DNA of 64,000 nucleotides from Actinostola sp. cb2023 (Eukaryota; Cnidaria; Anthozoa; Actiniaria; Actinostolidae). This document shows positions 1-11,610 of the stretch, piece after piece. A program made the translations under genes and the position numbers. The stretch covers positions 168,369-232,368 of the forward strand of contig JAUJYZ010000917.1 in assembly GCA_033675265.1 (NCBI GenBank). Direction: 5' to 3'. The notes under the pieces are model-generated. The model searched no databases, was not told the origin of the DNA, and was given only the letters and a program-made list of their open reading frames with translations. Numbering within the stretch: the stretch's first letter is position 1; each line of letters opens with the position of its first letter.

Positions 1-7
1 TGAATAA

Positions 8-395
8 TGGGCTTGTAACACCCGCCACGTGACTTTTTACATTTTCACCGCAGACAAACGAAAATACCATAACTAGAAAGAGCATACTAAAGTTAGTAAA
101 AGTGGAAAGTTTGAAGGGAAATACGTAAATAGGGCAATAGTTACAGGCATTCAAACTTTACTTTTTTTGTATGGAAATGTATGTTGGAAGGCAACAGCTT
201 GCCTTCCAAGCGAAAACTCATACAAATCCTTGTCAAAGCGGGAAACTTTGAAAGCCGTTAACTTTTTTCTTATTTGCTTGATTCTTTTCAAATTTTCAAC
301 TTTTACTCATTTTAGTATGCTCTTTCAAGTTATGTTATTTTCGTTTGTCTTCGGTGAAAATTTAAAAAGTCACGTGGCGGGTGTTACAAGCCATT
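8..395. mobile_element. foldback (palindromic) MITE-like element
   Basis: The first ~110 bases, from GGCTTGTAACACCCGCCACG onward, recur as a reverse complement ending near 392, giving ~100-bp arms with few mismatches. A small inner hairpin built on GGAAGGC/GCCTTCC lies in the spacer near 185-210. No coding potential is visible. The target duplication cannot be checked because the left edge lies at the window start. The family is not recognised. Confidence 0.75.
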
Positions 396-442
396 TCTTC
401 AAGGGTCTAATAATAATTAAATGTTTTTTTCGATATTCCAGA

Positions 443-783
443 GGGAAGTACTATATTTTTATGAATCTTTAGAGGTGTCAGTGACGTCATCTACTCAACC
501 CAACATTCAAGCTCCATACATTTCTTTGTAGTTTTGTGATCAAAATATCTCCATGTTTTCTTCAGATAACAGCTCTGCATTGAAGAAAACTGGTCAGATA
601 ATCAATCCTAAGCACAAATAATGTAAGAAAACTCCTTCATCCAAACTTTTAGCTTCATAGAAATAAAATAATTCAAGAAATTAAACACAAAGAAATGTAT
701 GGAGCGAAGCTGTGATGATTGTTTGGGTTGAGTAGATGACCTCACTGACACTTCTAAAGATTCATAAAAATGTAATACTTCCC
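443..783. mobile_element. foldback MITE, family also present at 38552
   Basis: Bases 443-530 (gggaagta...atgaatctttagaggtgtca...) are the reverse complement of about 690-783. The arms are ~85 bp around a ~165-bp AT-rich spacer. A second member lies at 38552-38827 with the same arm sequence and a different spacer. Both members share the same downstream flank (785-819 and 38830-38862), so the repeat unit extends past the palindrome. No reading frame of interest. Confidence 0.8.
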
Positions 784-819
784 ATAGAAATTTTGAGAAA
801 ACACATTAACCAGTAATTG

Positions 820-1993
820 AAGGGCTCGGTGGAAAAACGTGCTAGGTGACTATTAGATGATTTTTTCAACTTCTGTCATTGGTCTAGATTTCTGCTTGAA
901 CACGCTCATATTTACCTAAATCTATGTTTGGATGGTTTTTTTTTAGCGATCAGAATTGAAAAAAACTTGAATTCTTCCCATAGAAACGGCCTCGCTTTGC
1001 TTGACAACGGACCTGGATTTGCTAATCTGCATATTTTGATTGTGTGCGGTTTTATAATGAATCGAATTACTGTTTTAATAACTCCCAAGAGTGCGATACG
1101 GCACTCCCGCGTAACATCAGTGAATTTAGTCTTCAAATTTTAATCTCAGCGAAGTAAACTGACTTACATTGTACATGAGCATCAAGTTGGTTTTTGGAAA
1201 ATGAGCGACATTTGACTTCGATTTTCTGTCCAAAATACATCATTGTGAAACAAAACGCCACTTTCTCAGCGTACTTACATCTCTCTTCTTGACATACTCG
1301 TGAATTTTTTCGTCTCTCTTCCATTACTCGCCGAGATTCGACTACTTTAGCAACTCCATCTGTTGACTTCCAACGTACGACCGCAAAGTATTATGGGTAA
1401 TTCTGGACAAAAGTGTGCGCGGAACTACAGCCCTTCTGCTATTATATATATTTTATACAGTCTTTTATCACCCCGACCTACAGGCAAAACATTGCACCGA
1501 TTGCATTCTTTACAAGTCGAAAGTCACCAAAAACCGCCTTGTAGGTCCTCGTACCCAACACAGACTGACCAGATCAGATACGATTTCACCTGGGATTGAA
1601 ATAGCATCTTTTACTCCTGGGTTCTTTCAGGAGAACGGCCTTACCACGCCAGACACGCTTAATGATGCTCTGCTGGGGGCTTCTGTGCTGAATAAAGGTG
1701 ATAAAAGACTCTAAATCATGGCAAAATACACCAATCCTCCTGAACTGCAAGTCGATCTGTACGAACTACATCGTATCACGTGATAACTTGAGCCCGCGAT
1801 GTTTTAGTACTGCCAAGGTTTCCATGGAAACTCTTAATAGAAAATCGCTAAAAACCTCAATTTTTTTCCAAAAATTAAAGGATAACGGTTTTGTAAAGCA
1901 GGTTGTGTTTTAAATCAGAAATTTAGACCATTTTGAGAGAAGTTGAAAAAATCATCTAATAGTCACCTAGCACGTTTTTCCACCGAGCCCTTC
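820..1993. mobile_element. TIR DNA transposon derivative, non-autonomous, 5-bp TSD
   Basis: The ends are ~54-bp near-perfect inverted repeats (820-874 and 1939-1993) beginning (g)aagggctcggtgg. They are flanked by the direct repeat AATTG at 815-819 and 1994-1998. The uninterrupted target is seen at about 38848-38885, where the same flanking sequence continues across without the insert. The interior (about 1141-1865) is homologous, in inverted orientation, to the interior of the TTAA-flanked element at 8206-9215. Short open frames (for example 1415-1714 plus) are not conserved as protein between the two copies and look non-coding. The superfamily is unassigned. Confidence 0.85.
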
Positions 1994-1998
1994 AATTG

Positions 1999-2066
1999 TA
2001 TGGCTCTTTGAGATTATTTCAGTGAAGTTTCAGCTAAATTAAATTTCAATCGATTTCCGTCCAAGT
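1999..2066. repeat. flank homologous to 38863-38930
   Basis: The stretch starting tatggctctttgagattatt continues the repeat seen downstream of the sister foldback at 38552. The match fades at about 2070. It is the right half of the site interrupted by the element at 820-1993. Confidence 0.7.
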
Positions 2067-2788
2067 AGCACTTTAAGCTGACACAAGTATATGATGTTGG
2101 TCCTCTTATAAAAGTGTACGAACTTCTGAACAATGGGAGAATTAGGTTGGTTGAAATAAGTGAAAGCCCCACTTGTGACTGTGGCATGATATCTGGGAAA
2201 GACCTATGCATGCATGTCATATGTTAAAGAAGCTAAACCTCAATGAAAACAACGGAATCCTTCATCAAAATCAATATCAACGATCCAGTTGAAGAAAATG
2301 CTGAAGAAGGAGCAATCGCCACCAGATGTTAGAAGATCTGGTGGAGCAGTCTATCCTTCCAGTCAGCCCATTGGACGTGCCAGGTCTTCAACTGTTACCA
2401 CAGCAAAGAAGTCTGATAAACCCGACGTCAGCTAGCTTCACTTCCAGTCAGCCCATTGGACGAGCCAGGTCTTCAACTGTTACCATGGCAACAAGTCTGA
2501 TAAACCTGACGTCAGCTAGTAATTTCACTTCCTCAAAAGATGCCTTGGCATAACCACAGTCCCTTTGTCATTATGCCTCTAAATAACAGAATAAAGAAGT
2601 GTGCTGGGTGTCCATTTGGATTTATGGATCCAAACGTTCCTATCTTTACTGGCTTGACAGTACGCCATGTCGAGAAAGACTTCTATCCAGATAAGAATGG
2701 TAGAGAGATGATCGGTAGAGAAACCAACCGATACTACCATTGCCAAAGTAGATGCATCCTAAAGCGACATAATAAATATAATCTTTAA
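2066..2788 (+). pseudogene. SWIM zinc-finger protein, C-terminal pseudogene
   Basis: Reading from about 2066, a frame contains a C-x-C-x8-C-x-H pattern (residues CDCGMISGKDLCMH, about 2173-2214). This matches the SWIM zinc-finger signature found in MULE-type transposases and in many uncharacterised invertebrate proteins. A stop follows at once. The next frame continues with a lysine-rich linker, then an R/S-rich linker that is duplicated (2356-2435 and 2441-2519), then an open C-terminal part at 2540-2788 with a CxGC motif and a closing YYHCQSRC-type Cys/His cluster. At least two frameshifts and several stops break it, so no product is expected. It could come from a mobile element or a host gene family. 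The SWIM call rests on the motif only. Confidence 0.6.
2356..2519 (+). repeat. 85-bp tandem duplication inside the SWIM pseudogene
   Basis: Two copies starting cttccagtcagcccattgga are spaced 85 bp apart and differ at a handful of positions plus a 3-base gap. Each encodes part of the linker in one frame and ends in gacgtcagctag, which supplies an in-frame stop. Confidence 0.9.
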
Positions 2789-2908
2789 TGAGGATGCCTA
2801 GATCACTAATTAAAAGTGCTTTTCACTAAGGTCCTAAAAGAAAATAACAATAGAAAATAAAATAATATAAATAATTACAATAAGACTATAAAAACTATAT
2901 ATCATATA

Positions 2909-3180
2909 CAGTCATTTGCAAAAATTCTGGCCACCAAGATATATCAATATACCAATATATCGGGTGCATTATGGGTAATTAAATAATCGAAAATTCCCTT
3001 TAAAGCAAGTTAACGCCAGCAAAGTTGGTAGAAATAATTAGTATGATGTTTATTTTAGTCTTACGTTTGTATTTTGCTTCATTTAATAAGTTAGGAAACT
3101 CAAAATAGTATTATTTAATTACCCATAATGCACGCGATATATTGATATATCGTGGCGGCCAGAATTTTTGCAAATGACTG
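2909..3180. mobile_element. Tc1/mariner-like MITE with TA target duplication
   Basis: The TIRs begin CAGTCATTTGCAAAAATTCT and extend ~65 bp inward with a few mismatches. The element is flanked by TA at 2907-2908 and 3181-3182. At 272 bp with no coding capacity, it fits a non-autonomous element mobilised by a Tc1/mariner transposase. The superfamily is inferred from the TA duplication and the CAGT-type end. Confidence 0.85.
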
Positions 3181-3327
3181 TATATAAATACTGAATCCTT
3201 ATGCTACTTATATATAAATACATGTATATAAAATTGAAGAAAAATCTAATACATAGCAAAATAGATAATAAGATATATATAAAATACAAGACAAGAACAA
3301 ATCATCAACCCAAATCATCAACATCCA

Positions 3328-3729
3328 TTGCTGTGGGCCAGTGACGATGAGTTATCTTGGTTCAAGTCTTATCTTTCTAATCGCAAACAGGCTACAAGGG
3401 TTGACAATTGCTTGTCACGTCCGTCTGACATTGAAATGGGTGTTCCTCAAGGCTCCATACTGGGACCACTATTATTCCTGATATACGTCAACGATCTACC
3501 AGCTTGTCTCAAGTATATGGATGTTACTTTGTATGCTGATGGCACTGCACTAGATTATACGTGTAAAGATATCAAGCATCTACGTGAAACTGTTAACCTC
3601 GATCTACAGAACGTCTCAAAATGGCTGGCCTCAAACCACCTTACCTTGAACATCAAGAAATCGAGACATCAAGACATCCTTACTTTAGCCCTGCCTTGCG
3701 CTTGGATGCAGCAAGTGCAGTGGAACTAA
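3328..3729 (+). pseudogene. non-LTR retrotransposon reverse transcriptase fragment
   Basis: A 133-codon open stretch carries hallmark RT blocks: the WFKSYLSNRKQ-like segment, then GVPQGSILGPLLFLIYVNDL, then the catalytic box written YADGT instead of YADDT, then the WLASNHLTLNIKKS region of the palm/thumb. This order and spacing are typical of jockey/CR1/Rex-type LINEs. A substitution removes the second catalytic aspartate, and the frame leaves the family pattern after about residue 112, so the copy is dead. No endonuclease or 5' part of RT is found upstream. A 5' truncation is the usual fate of such elements. Confidence 0.9.
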
Positions 3730-3942
3730 ACTCTGTTCAAAAATATTACTTGCAGCGTGCCTTTGACGTACTGTTTTAAATAATATAGTAATATAGATAA
3801 ACATTTTTTTTTAATCAGCAAGTTGTTGTTACATTTGTTGAATACGTTGTTTACGAGAGATGCCATCAGAATATAACCTTTGTTACAAACTTGATTGAAA
3901 TTAATGCATAGTTATAACAATAATTACACTGATGTACAATTT
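3730..3942. other. AT-rich intergenic stretch
   Basis: AT-rich sequence between the RT fragment and the inverted-arm block. It may contain residual LINE 3' sequence. No tail, hairpin or reading frame is distinctive. Confidence 0.4.
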
Positions 3943-4325
3943 TGATGTACTGTTTAATAAACGAGCAGGAGTGTTTTATCAGGTTTAAAACCACGAGGCA
4001 AAACCAAGTGGCTTTAGACCTGATAAAACACGATCTGCGAGTTTATTGGACAGCTTCAAAAACGATCTTCCAAAATAATAATACATTTTCGGTTGATTTC
4101 AGTAAAAAACAGCAAGGAAAAGACAAATATAGCAGTATCGTGTTGCTTCTAACGCCTCACACATGCACACCGATACTACTAATACTCTCAAAAAGATCCC
4201 ACATTTGAACGACGGTCCTCCGAAAGTGTGACCAAGGAGCGATCTTTCCGGACAACTTATATATCATCCCGTACAGGGAACAGGGAGGTCAATGATACGA
4301 CACCAATATGAGACCTTCCCTTATT
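3943..4325. repeat. left inverted arm of a ~10.3-kb block (partner 13945-14229)
   Basis: From the segment gatctgcgagtttatt (about 4032) to the bases before the palindrome at 4321, this stretch matches the reverse complement of 13945-14220 with moderate divergence and small indels. The outer part, 3949-4054, forms its own hairpin: gtgttttatcaggt...accac at the left pairs with gtgg...acctgataaaacac at the right, about 24 bp per arm. The two arms could be the ends of one very large element or two insertions of one family in opposite orientation. Confidence 0.7.
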
Positions 4326-4415
4326 AGTATTCTTTATATAAAGAATACTAATAAGGATGGCTTTGTATATATAAAGCCATCCTCATTAGAATTCTTTATA
4401 TAGAGAATACTAATA
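4321..4415. repeat. cluster of palindromes (34-bp perfect palindrome and neighbours)
   Basis: Positions 4321-4354 are a perfect 34-bp palindrome centred on TATA (TTATTAGTATTCTTTA and its complement). It is followed by a 28-bp near-palindrome at 4355-4382 (GGATGGCTTT/AAAGCCATCC) and a degenerate copy of the first at 4386-4415. The first type recurs in each of the three units at 13061-13762. These would extrude or fold as hairpins. Function unknown. Confidence 0.85.
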
Positions 4416-4510
4416 AGCAATGCATTACCGGGTATAAAGGTACATGCACGTGATGGATTTCGTCCTTCTGATTGGACGAATTGCTCATTAATTATGCATG
4501 AGTTTTTGAA
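4416..4510. repeat. inverted counterpart of the 13061-13762 unit
   Basis: Sequence around gcaatgcattaccgggtata and ggacgaattgctcattaat is the reverse complement of the conserved core of the triplicated unit near 13.2-13.7 kb. It extends the inverted relationship between the two ends of the 10-kb block. Confidence 0.75.
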
Positions 4511-7224
4511 GTGCAAGTCATTATACTCTAATTCTGGTTAATTGCTACAATTCTTAGAAAGAACGAAACTATTTGTAATGGCAAAACAACCGTTTTCGTG
4601 ATTTAGTTACGTACAATGTACATGTATGTGTCATTCATTTCTTATGAAGCTTTTCACAACTTATTCATGAATAAAGATCATTCATTATTCTCGACACTGA
4701 CAATCATAACACATCATTATGTAATAATATTAATGGCGCGAATGTTATAAAGGCTTGTTAATTTTATTGTTAGTCTAATTTCCGCAACATAAATTAATTG
4801 TTAATTTCCATTTTTTTGCAATTTTATCCAAATCTGTTCATGTATACAACTATTGTTCGTAGTTTCTGAGAAAACAGCCGCCTCTCATCTGGGTCGGCTT
4901 TTACTCCCCCGAGAGAGAGGTCTGAGATTCGAGCCGAAAAATTCCATACTGATGAAGTAATTATGCAAATCATTTGGTGGGTCACACAAACTCAATGAAG
5001 AGGAAAATCAACACTTTATTGTTCAACAATAAAATAAAAACACGTAAGCTGTATTTCCGAAAATTATTGGTGCATCTCAAAGCATGGAAATGTGCATAGT
5101 TTGTGTTTATTTATTCAAATTCAAAGCTTGACCTCCGTGACACACACCATCGTAGATTTCGAGACTTTGTATCGGTTAAAAAGATTTGAAATTATTTCGA
5201 TGTCTTACCTAAATAAGTCGCAGACTACTGGGTGAGATTCTAAGCGTTCTTAGCGAAAAATAAGTAGAGAAAGTCACTTTTAGAAGACTAAGAAGTTATT
5301 TACGGTCTTGTTCGTTGAGATATGTTATTAATTTATTCATGACATGCACTGCTTTTTACTACAAAGAATACTAATGAGGATGAAACTTTATATAAAAAGA
5401 TTAACAGAAACGTTAGTAATTTATGTCATTACCTATTGTGGTATTGAGTCATACAAGGTTACTGAAGAAGGCCAAAAGGCTTGAAGATTTTTTGTGATTA
5501 CAAGGAGAGGAAAATAAGAGCCTACTCAGGGTAACACATTTCACATTAGAAAAAGCAACAGATGTAATGAGATTTGCTATTGATTAGGATATTTCCCATA
5601 GATCTGACTAACTATATGGCCAAATGTATATTTTAGAGCCGAATTTCTCAAAATTTGAAGAAACAATCAGTATCAATTCTCAAGATACAATGAACACTAA
5701 CAAGAATAGGAAATGAGATCATCAAGGGTAACAGATGTTTAGCATTCGTAGAAACACAATTCAATGAAGGAGGTGGGTGATATCTGGACCAGTAATCAAT
5801 GGAGCATTAAAAGAGTTTGTGCAGTTAAGTCACACAAAGATATTCAGCTTTAAAAATAATGATATAAAATACAAAATAAAATAACTATTGAGAATTCAAG
5901 TATTCAAGATAATTAATTTAATTGAGCAACAATTTGGTATTTTGTTTATTTTTATTTTTAAATGTCATTTACGGATTTCATATATTAATATATTCATATT
6001 TTATTAATCTACCGTACGGTATTTTATTTATTTATATATTTAATGAGATCATGCTTGTTGTTCGAGCTGATTAGCAATCCCATCTGAATGTCCATTATAT
6101 CTGGCTACAACTCTAAAGAGACAGTTATTTTAAGTCAAGAACCTTTTAAACCACCCATCTCCCCCAAAAAAGAATTGATGTGTGACAATGTGTTCCAAGT
6201 CAAAAGATGAAGTGTTAAAGGCACAGAGAAGGGCTGCTCCAATTTTCTTGGATACTGAGAGTATAATTGCCATTTTTCAAGAAACTGTATTGTATGAACA
6301 ATATATTAGATTCAAGCAATTTGAAGACCAGTCTTCAAGCATTCAAAACTGTAATCAACAGTGCTTTTTTTACTCATTTAATTCATATTTCATAACCAGG
6401 TTTGGGTAAATGTTGAAGATTTGTTAGGTTTTTCATTTAATCAATGTCTATTCCTCAGCCTATAGGTTTAAGGACCTTTTTGGCTGTGCTTGACAATGTT
6501 ATCATATCCAATTTACTTTGTTTCTCGTTTTATTTTTTTTATATTGTTTTCTCCCATTATATCGGTTGCCTTGGTATCTAATATCTAGATTCCTCCAGTG
6601 TGCCGATTATTTCAGATAAGACGGAGTTTCGGAGTAAAATTTGATTCGTTCCAGTAACAGGCTTCATCTCATTTTGTTACTTCAGTGCATGTTAATCATT
6701 CTGACACCATATAGTGACGAGGTGGTAAGTAAGTTTTTTTAATTGTACAGTAATGTCACCATTATTTCCTGTAAAGGTATAGCACCTCCATAATGTAAAA
6801 CTCGAAGTTGACTGATTTCCTAGATGTCCTAATGAAATTGCGGATTTTCTCAGTCAATTAGCTGTCTATCGATTTGCATCTCATGATACTGCCAAGTGTG
6901 TTAACTTTATTCCATATAATGGTATCCAGGCACATAGGATGTCAATCGACGTTTTCAGTTCTTGTTGGTTTAACTAGAACATGCAGTTGGTTATCACCTG
7001 TTCAGTTTCTGTAATTAGTGTTGCGATTGTATAGCATTTAAATGTAACGATCAGGGCTTTCATAGCCAGAGTTTTATAGCAGTTTTCATGCTTCATTCGC
7101 AGGATTCGGTAATAGCATTCAGAAGGAATGTTACTGAATGGCTTCATGACTCGAGTGCTTCGATCGCTTGACCCCGTTCGAGATCTAAAACCCCTCCATT
7201 CACCTTATATATTTTGACTCGTGC
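4511..7224. other. unassigned AT-rich region inside the inverted-arm block
   Basis: About 2.7 kb with no recognisable domain. Small open stretches (for example 6182-6409 plus) have no known motif. Around 5360-5400 there is a scrap resembling the attctttatataaag palindromes. From about 7070 the sequence contains decayed versions of the satellite unit that follows. I see no gene. Confidence 0.4.
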
Positions 7225-8201
7225 TTCAAAGCCAGAGAAGTCATAGACGTCCATGCTTCAAGACTCTGATCTGTTTACTGATTGCATTTATGTGCGTGCA
7301 TTGGCGATAAGGACTTCATAGCCGTCCATATGCTTCATAGTTTTTGTTTTGTTTATTGCATTGATATGCATTGATGATAAGGGCTTCATAGCCATCCATG
7401 CTTCATAGTTTGTTTTGTTTATTGCATTTATATGCATTAATGATAAGGGCTTCATAGCAGTCCATGCTTCATAGTTTGTTTTGTTTATTGCATTTATATG
7501 CATTGATGATAAGGGCTTCATAGCAGTCCATGCTTCATAGTTTGTTTTGTTTATTGCATTTATATGCATTGATTATAAGGGTTTCATAGCAGTCCATGCT
7601 TCATAGTTTGTTTTGTTTATTGCATTTATATGCATTGATTATAAGGGTTTCATAGCCGTCCATGCTTCATAGTTTGTTTTGTTTATTGCATTTATATGCA
7701 TTAATGATAAGGGCTTCATAGCAGTCCATACTTCATAGTTTGTTTTGTTTATTGCATTTATATGCATTGATGATAAGGGCTTCATAGCAGTCCATGCTTC
7801 ATAGTTTGTTTTCTTTATTGCATTTATATGCATTGATGATAAGGGCTTCATAGCCGTCCATGCTTAATAGTTTTTGTTTTGTTTATTGCATTTATATGCA
7901 TTGATGATAAGGGCTTCATAGCCGTCCATGCTTCATAGTTTTTGTTTTGTTTATTGCATTGATATGCATTGATGATAAGAGCTTCATAGCCGTCCATGCT
8001 TAATAGTTTTTGTTTTGTTTATTGCATTGATATGCATTGATGATAAGGGCTTCATAGCAGTCCATGCTTCATAGTTTGTTTTGTTTATTGCATTTATATG
8101 CATTGATGATAAGGGCTTCATAGCCGTCCATGCTTCATAGTTTTTGTTTTGTTTATTGCATTTATATGCATTGATGATAAGGGCTTCATAGCCGTCCATG
8201 C
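7225..8201. repeat. 66/68-bp satellite array, left part
   Basis: Tandem units are built on CTTCATAGCCGTCCATG, CTTCATAGTTTTTGTTTTG, TTTATTGCATTTATATGC and ATTGATGATAAGGG. Units are 66 bp when the T-run is short and 68 bp when long. The first units are decayed and later ones nearly uniform. In 66-bp units the minus strand is open with a 22-residue periodic peptide, which breaks wherever a 68-bp unit occurs. That openness is a by-product of unit length, not a gene. Confidence 0.95.
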
Positions 8202-8205
8202 TTAA

Positions 8206-9215
8206 CCCATTCGCTCCTGAGCTATTTTGAGTTTTTTAGCGATTTTCTGGACCTAATCACGTCGTAGGAAATTTCGATTCCGTATAAGGGGTTTCCATGG
8301 AAATCTTGACAGTTCTGAATGCCTGTGGGCTCGCTTCTTCACGTGTTCTGCCTTTCTTCTTGGGAGTTCGTAGGGGCTAGTAGTAATCACTACTCGAAAA
8401 GGCCAATTTTGCATTTTTAGAGTGTTTATAGCCATTATTCACCACAGAAGCCCCCAGGACAGCATCATTAAGCTTGACTGGTGTGGTAGAGACCGTTCTC
8501 CTGGAAGAAATCAGGAGTTTAGATACGAATTCACGATCACATTTCGACGTTGCCGTTTGGAAATTCAAAATGGCGGTCTCAATTGTGAAATCGTCTCTAT
8601 GGTCTTTCTGTGTTGGATTCCAGGACCTACAAAGGCATTTTTGGCGACTTTGGACTTGTAAAGAATGCAACCGGTGCAATATTTTGCCTGTAGGACCGAG
8701 TGGCTCGACACTCTATATATTCTTAAAAAACAGAGATTCGGGGAGATCTATGCCGAAATTCCCGGATGTTTCCCGGCATCCTTTTCGGGCGTGCAGAAGG
8801 AAAACACGTGTTAGCGAAAGTGGTCCTAAGGAAATGGCTATTGTTCGGCGAGTTAAGGAAAAGAGGGCAAAATTCACGACTATATCAAGAAGAGAGATGG
8901 AAGTTTGCTGAGAAAGTGGCGTTTTGTTTCGCAAGGATGTATTTTGGAAGAAAATCCAAGTCAAATGTCGGTCATTTTCGAGGTGTAAAATTGCGTCAAA
9001 AACACGCATTTTTGATTTTTATGGCAAACAAATTGAACTAATGCCCAGAAATCGGACCTGTAAGTCAGTTTACTTGAGGTTAAAATATGAAGAGTTATCT
9101 AGTTGTCACTAATAACTGGCCATGAGATCGATGTTACGAAAATTCAGAAAGTTAGAATTTTTCAAAGCACTATCGATGTTTACGGCCGGTTTCGGCCGGT
9201 GTAGGAGCGAATGGG
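8206..9215. mobile_element. piggyBac-like non-autonomous element inserted in the satellite
   Basis: The ends CCCATTCGCTCCT and AGGAGCGAATGGG form 13-bp perfect TIRs and are flanked by TTAA at 8202-8205 and 9216-9219. Removing the insert and one TTAA restores the satellite text ...catgcttaatag.... A TTAA duplication with CCC-starting TIRs is the piggyBac signature. The 1010-bp interior shows no transposase motifs, and open frames on both strands (8474-8911 plus, 8377-8679 minus) look incidental. The interior is homologous in inverted orientation to the element at 820-1993. Confidence 0.88.
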
Positions 9216-9219
9216 TTAA

Positions 9220-11610
9220 TAGTTTTTGTTTTGTTTATTGCATTTATATGCATTGATGATAAGGGCTTCATAGCCGTCCATGCTTCATAGTTTTTGTTTT
9301 TTGTTTATTGCATTTATATGCATTGATGATAAGGGCTTCATAGCCGTCCATGCTTCGTAGTTTTTGTTTTGTTTATTGCATTTATTGTACATTGATGATA
9401 AGGGCTTCATAGCCATCCACGCTTAATAGTTTTTGTTTTGTTTATTGCATTTATATGCATCGATGATAAGGGCTTCATGGCCATCGATGCTTCATACTGT
9501 AGCTTGATTTGTGCATTGATATGCATTGATGATAAGGGCTTCATAGCCGTCCATGCTTCATAGTTTTTGTTTTGTTTAATGCATTTATATGCATTGATGA
9601 TAAGGGCTTCATAGCCGTCCATTCTTCATAGTTTTTGTTTTGTTTATTGCATTTATATGCATTGATGATAAGGGCTTTATAGCCGTCCATGCTTAATAGT
9701 TTTTGTTTTGTTTATTGCATTGATATGCTTTGATGATAAGGGCTTCATAGCCGTCCATGCTTCATAGTTTTTTTGTTTTGTTTATTGCATTGATATGCAT
9801 TGATGATAAGGGCTTCATAGCCGTCAATGCTTCGTAGTTTTTGTTTTGTTTATTGCATTTATTGTACATTGATGATAAGGGCTTCATAGCCATCCACGCT
9901 TAATAGTTTTTGTTTTGTTTATTGCATTTATATGCATTGATGATAAGGGCTTCATGGCCATCCATGCTTCATACTGTAGCTTGGTTTGTGCATTTATATG
10001 CATTGATGATAAGGGCTTCATAGCTGTCCATGCTTCATAGTTTTTGTTTTGTTTATTGCATTGATATGCATTGATGATTAGGGCTTGATAGCCGTCCATG
10101 CTTCATAGCTTGGTTTGTTTGCTGCATTTATATACGTTCATGATAAGGACATCATAGTTGTCCATGCTTCATAGTTTTTGTTTTGTTTATTGCATTTATA
10201 TGCATTGATGATAAGGGCTTCATAGCCGTCCATGCTTCATAGTTTTTGTTTTGTTTATTGCATTGATATGCATTGAGGATAAGGGCTTCATACCCGTCCA
10301 TGCTTCATAGTTTTTGTTTTGTTTATTGCATTTATATGCATTGATGATAAGGGCTTCATAGCCGTCCATGCTTCATAGTTTTTGTTTTGTTTATTGCATT
10401 TATATGCATTGATGATAAGGGCTTCATAGCCGTCCATGCTTCGTAGTTTTTGTTTTGTTTATTGCATTTATTGTACATTGATGATAAGGGCTTCATAGCC
10501 ATCCACGCTTAATAGTTTTTGTTTTGTTTATTGCATTTATATGCATCGATGATAAGGGCTTCATGGCCATCGATGCTTCATACTGTAGCTTGATTTGTGC
10601 ATTGATATGCATTGATGATAAGGGCTTCATAGCCGTCCATGCTTCATAGTTTTTGTTTTGTTTAATGCATTTATATGCATTGATGATAAGGGCTTCATAG
10701 CCGTCCATTCTTCATAGTTTTTGTTTTGTTTATTGCATTTATATGCATTGATGATAAGGGCTTCATAGCCGTCCATGCTTAATAGTTTTTTGTTTTGTTT
10801 ATTGCATTGATATGCTTTGATGATAAGGGCTTCATAGCCATCCATGCTTCACAGTAGCTTGGTTTGTGCATTGAGATGCATTGATGATAAGGGCTTCATA
10901 GCCGTAAATGCTTCGTAGTTTTTGTTTTGTTTATTGCATTGATATGCATTGATGATAAGGGCTTCATAGCCGTCCATGCTTCATAGTTTTTGTTTTGTTT
11001 ATTGCATTGATATGCATTGATGATAAGGGCTTGACAGCCGTCCGTGCTTCATAGTTTTTGTTTTGTTTATTGCATTTATATGCATTGATGATTAGGGCTT
11101 GATAGCCGTCCATGCTTCATAGCTTGGTTTGTTTGCTGCATTTATATACGTTCATGATAAGGACATCATAGTTGTCCATGCTTCATAGTTTTTGTTTTGT
11201 TTATTGCATTTATATGCATTGATGATAAGGGCTTCATAGCCGTCCATGCTTCATAGTTTTTGTTTTGTTTATTGCATTGATATGCATTGAGGATAAGGGC
11301 TTCATAGCCGTCCATGCTTCATAGTTTTTGTTTTGTTTATTGCATTGATATGCATTGAGGATAAGGGCTTCATAGCCGTCCATGCTTAATAGTTTTTGTT
11401 TTGTTTATTGCATTTATATGCATTGATGGAAGGGCTTCATAGCCATCCATGCTTAATAGTTTTTGTTTTGTTCATTGCATTGATATGCATTGATGATAAG
11501 GGCTTCATAGCTGTCCATGCTTCATAGTTTGGTTTGTTTGCTGCATTTATATACATTGATGATAAGGGCTCCATAGCCCTCCATGCTTCATAGCTCTGTT
11601 ATAATTTTCT
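9220..11610. repeat. 66/68-bp satellite array, right part with higher-order repeats
   Basis: This continues the array as about 35 units, mostly 68 bp. Unit variants recur in blocks. The segment marked by ttattgtacattgatg followed by ctgtagcttgatttgtg occurs near 9356, 9833 and 10442 (offsets 477 and 1086, or 7 and 16 units). A block with acgttcatgataaggacatc occurs near 10084 and 11098. The last units (11520-11610) decay into unique sequence. This is typical of unequal exchange inside a satellite. Confidence 0.93.

Noticed and set aside
7288..10845. Repeated peptide frames on the minus strand (MHINAINKT... type)
   Set aside because: They arise because a 66-bp unit is a multiple of three. 68-bp units break them at once, so there is no constraint on frame.
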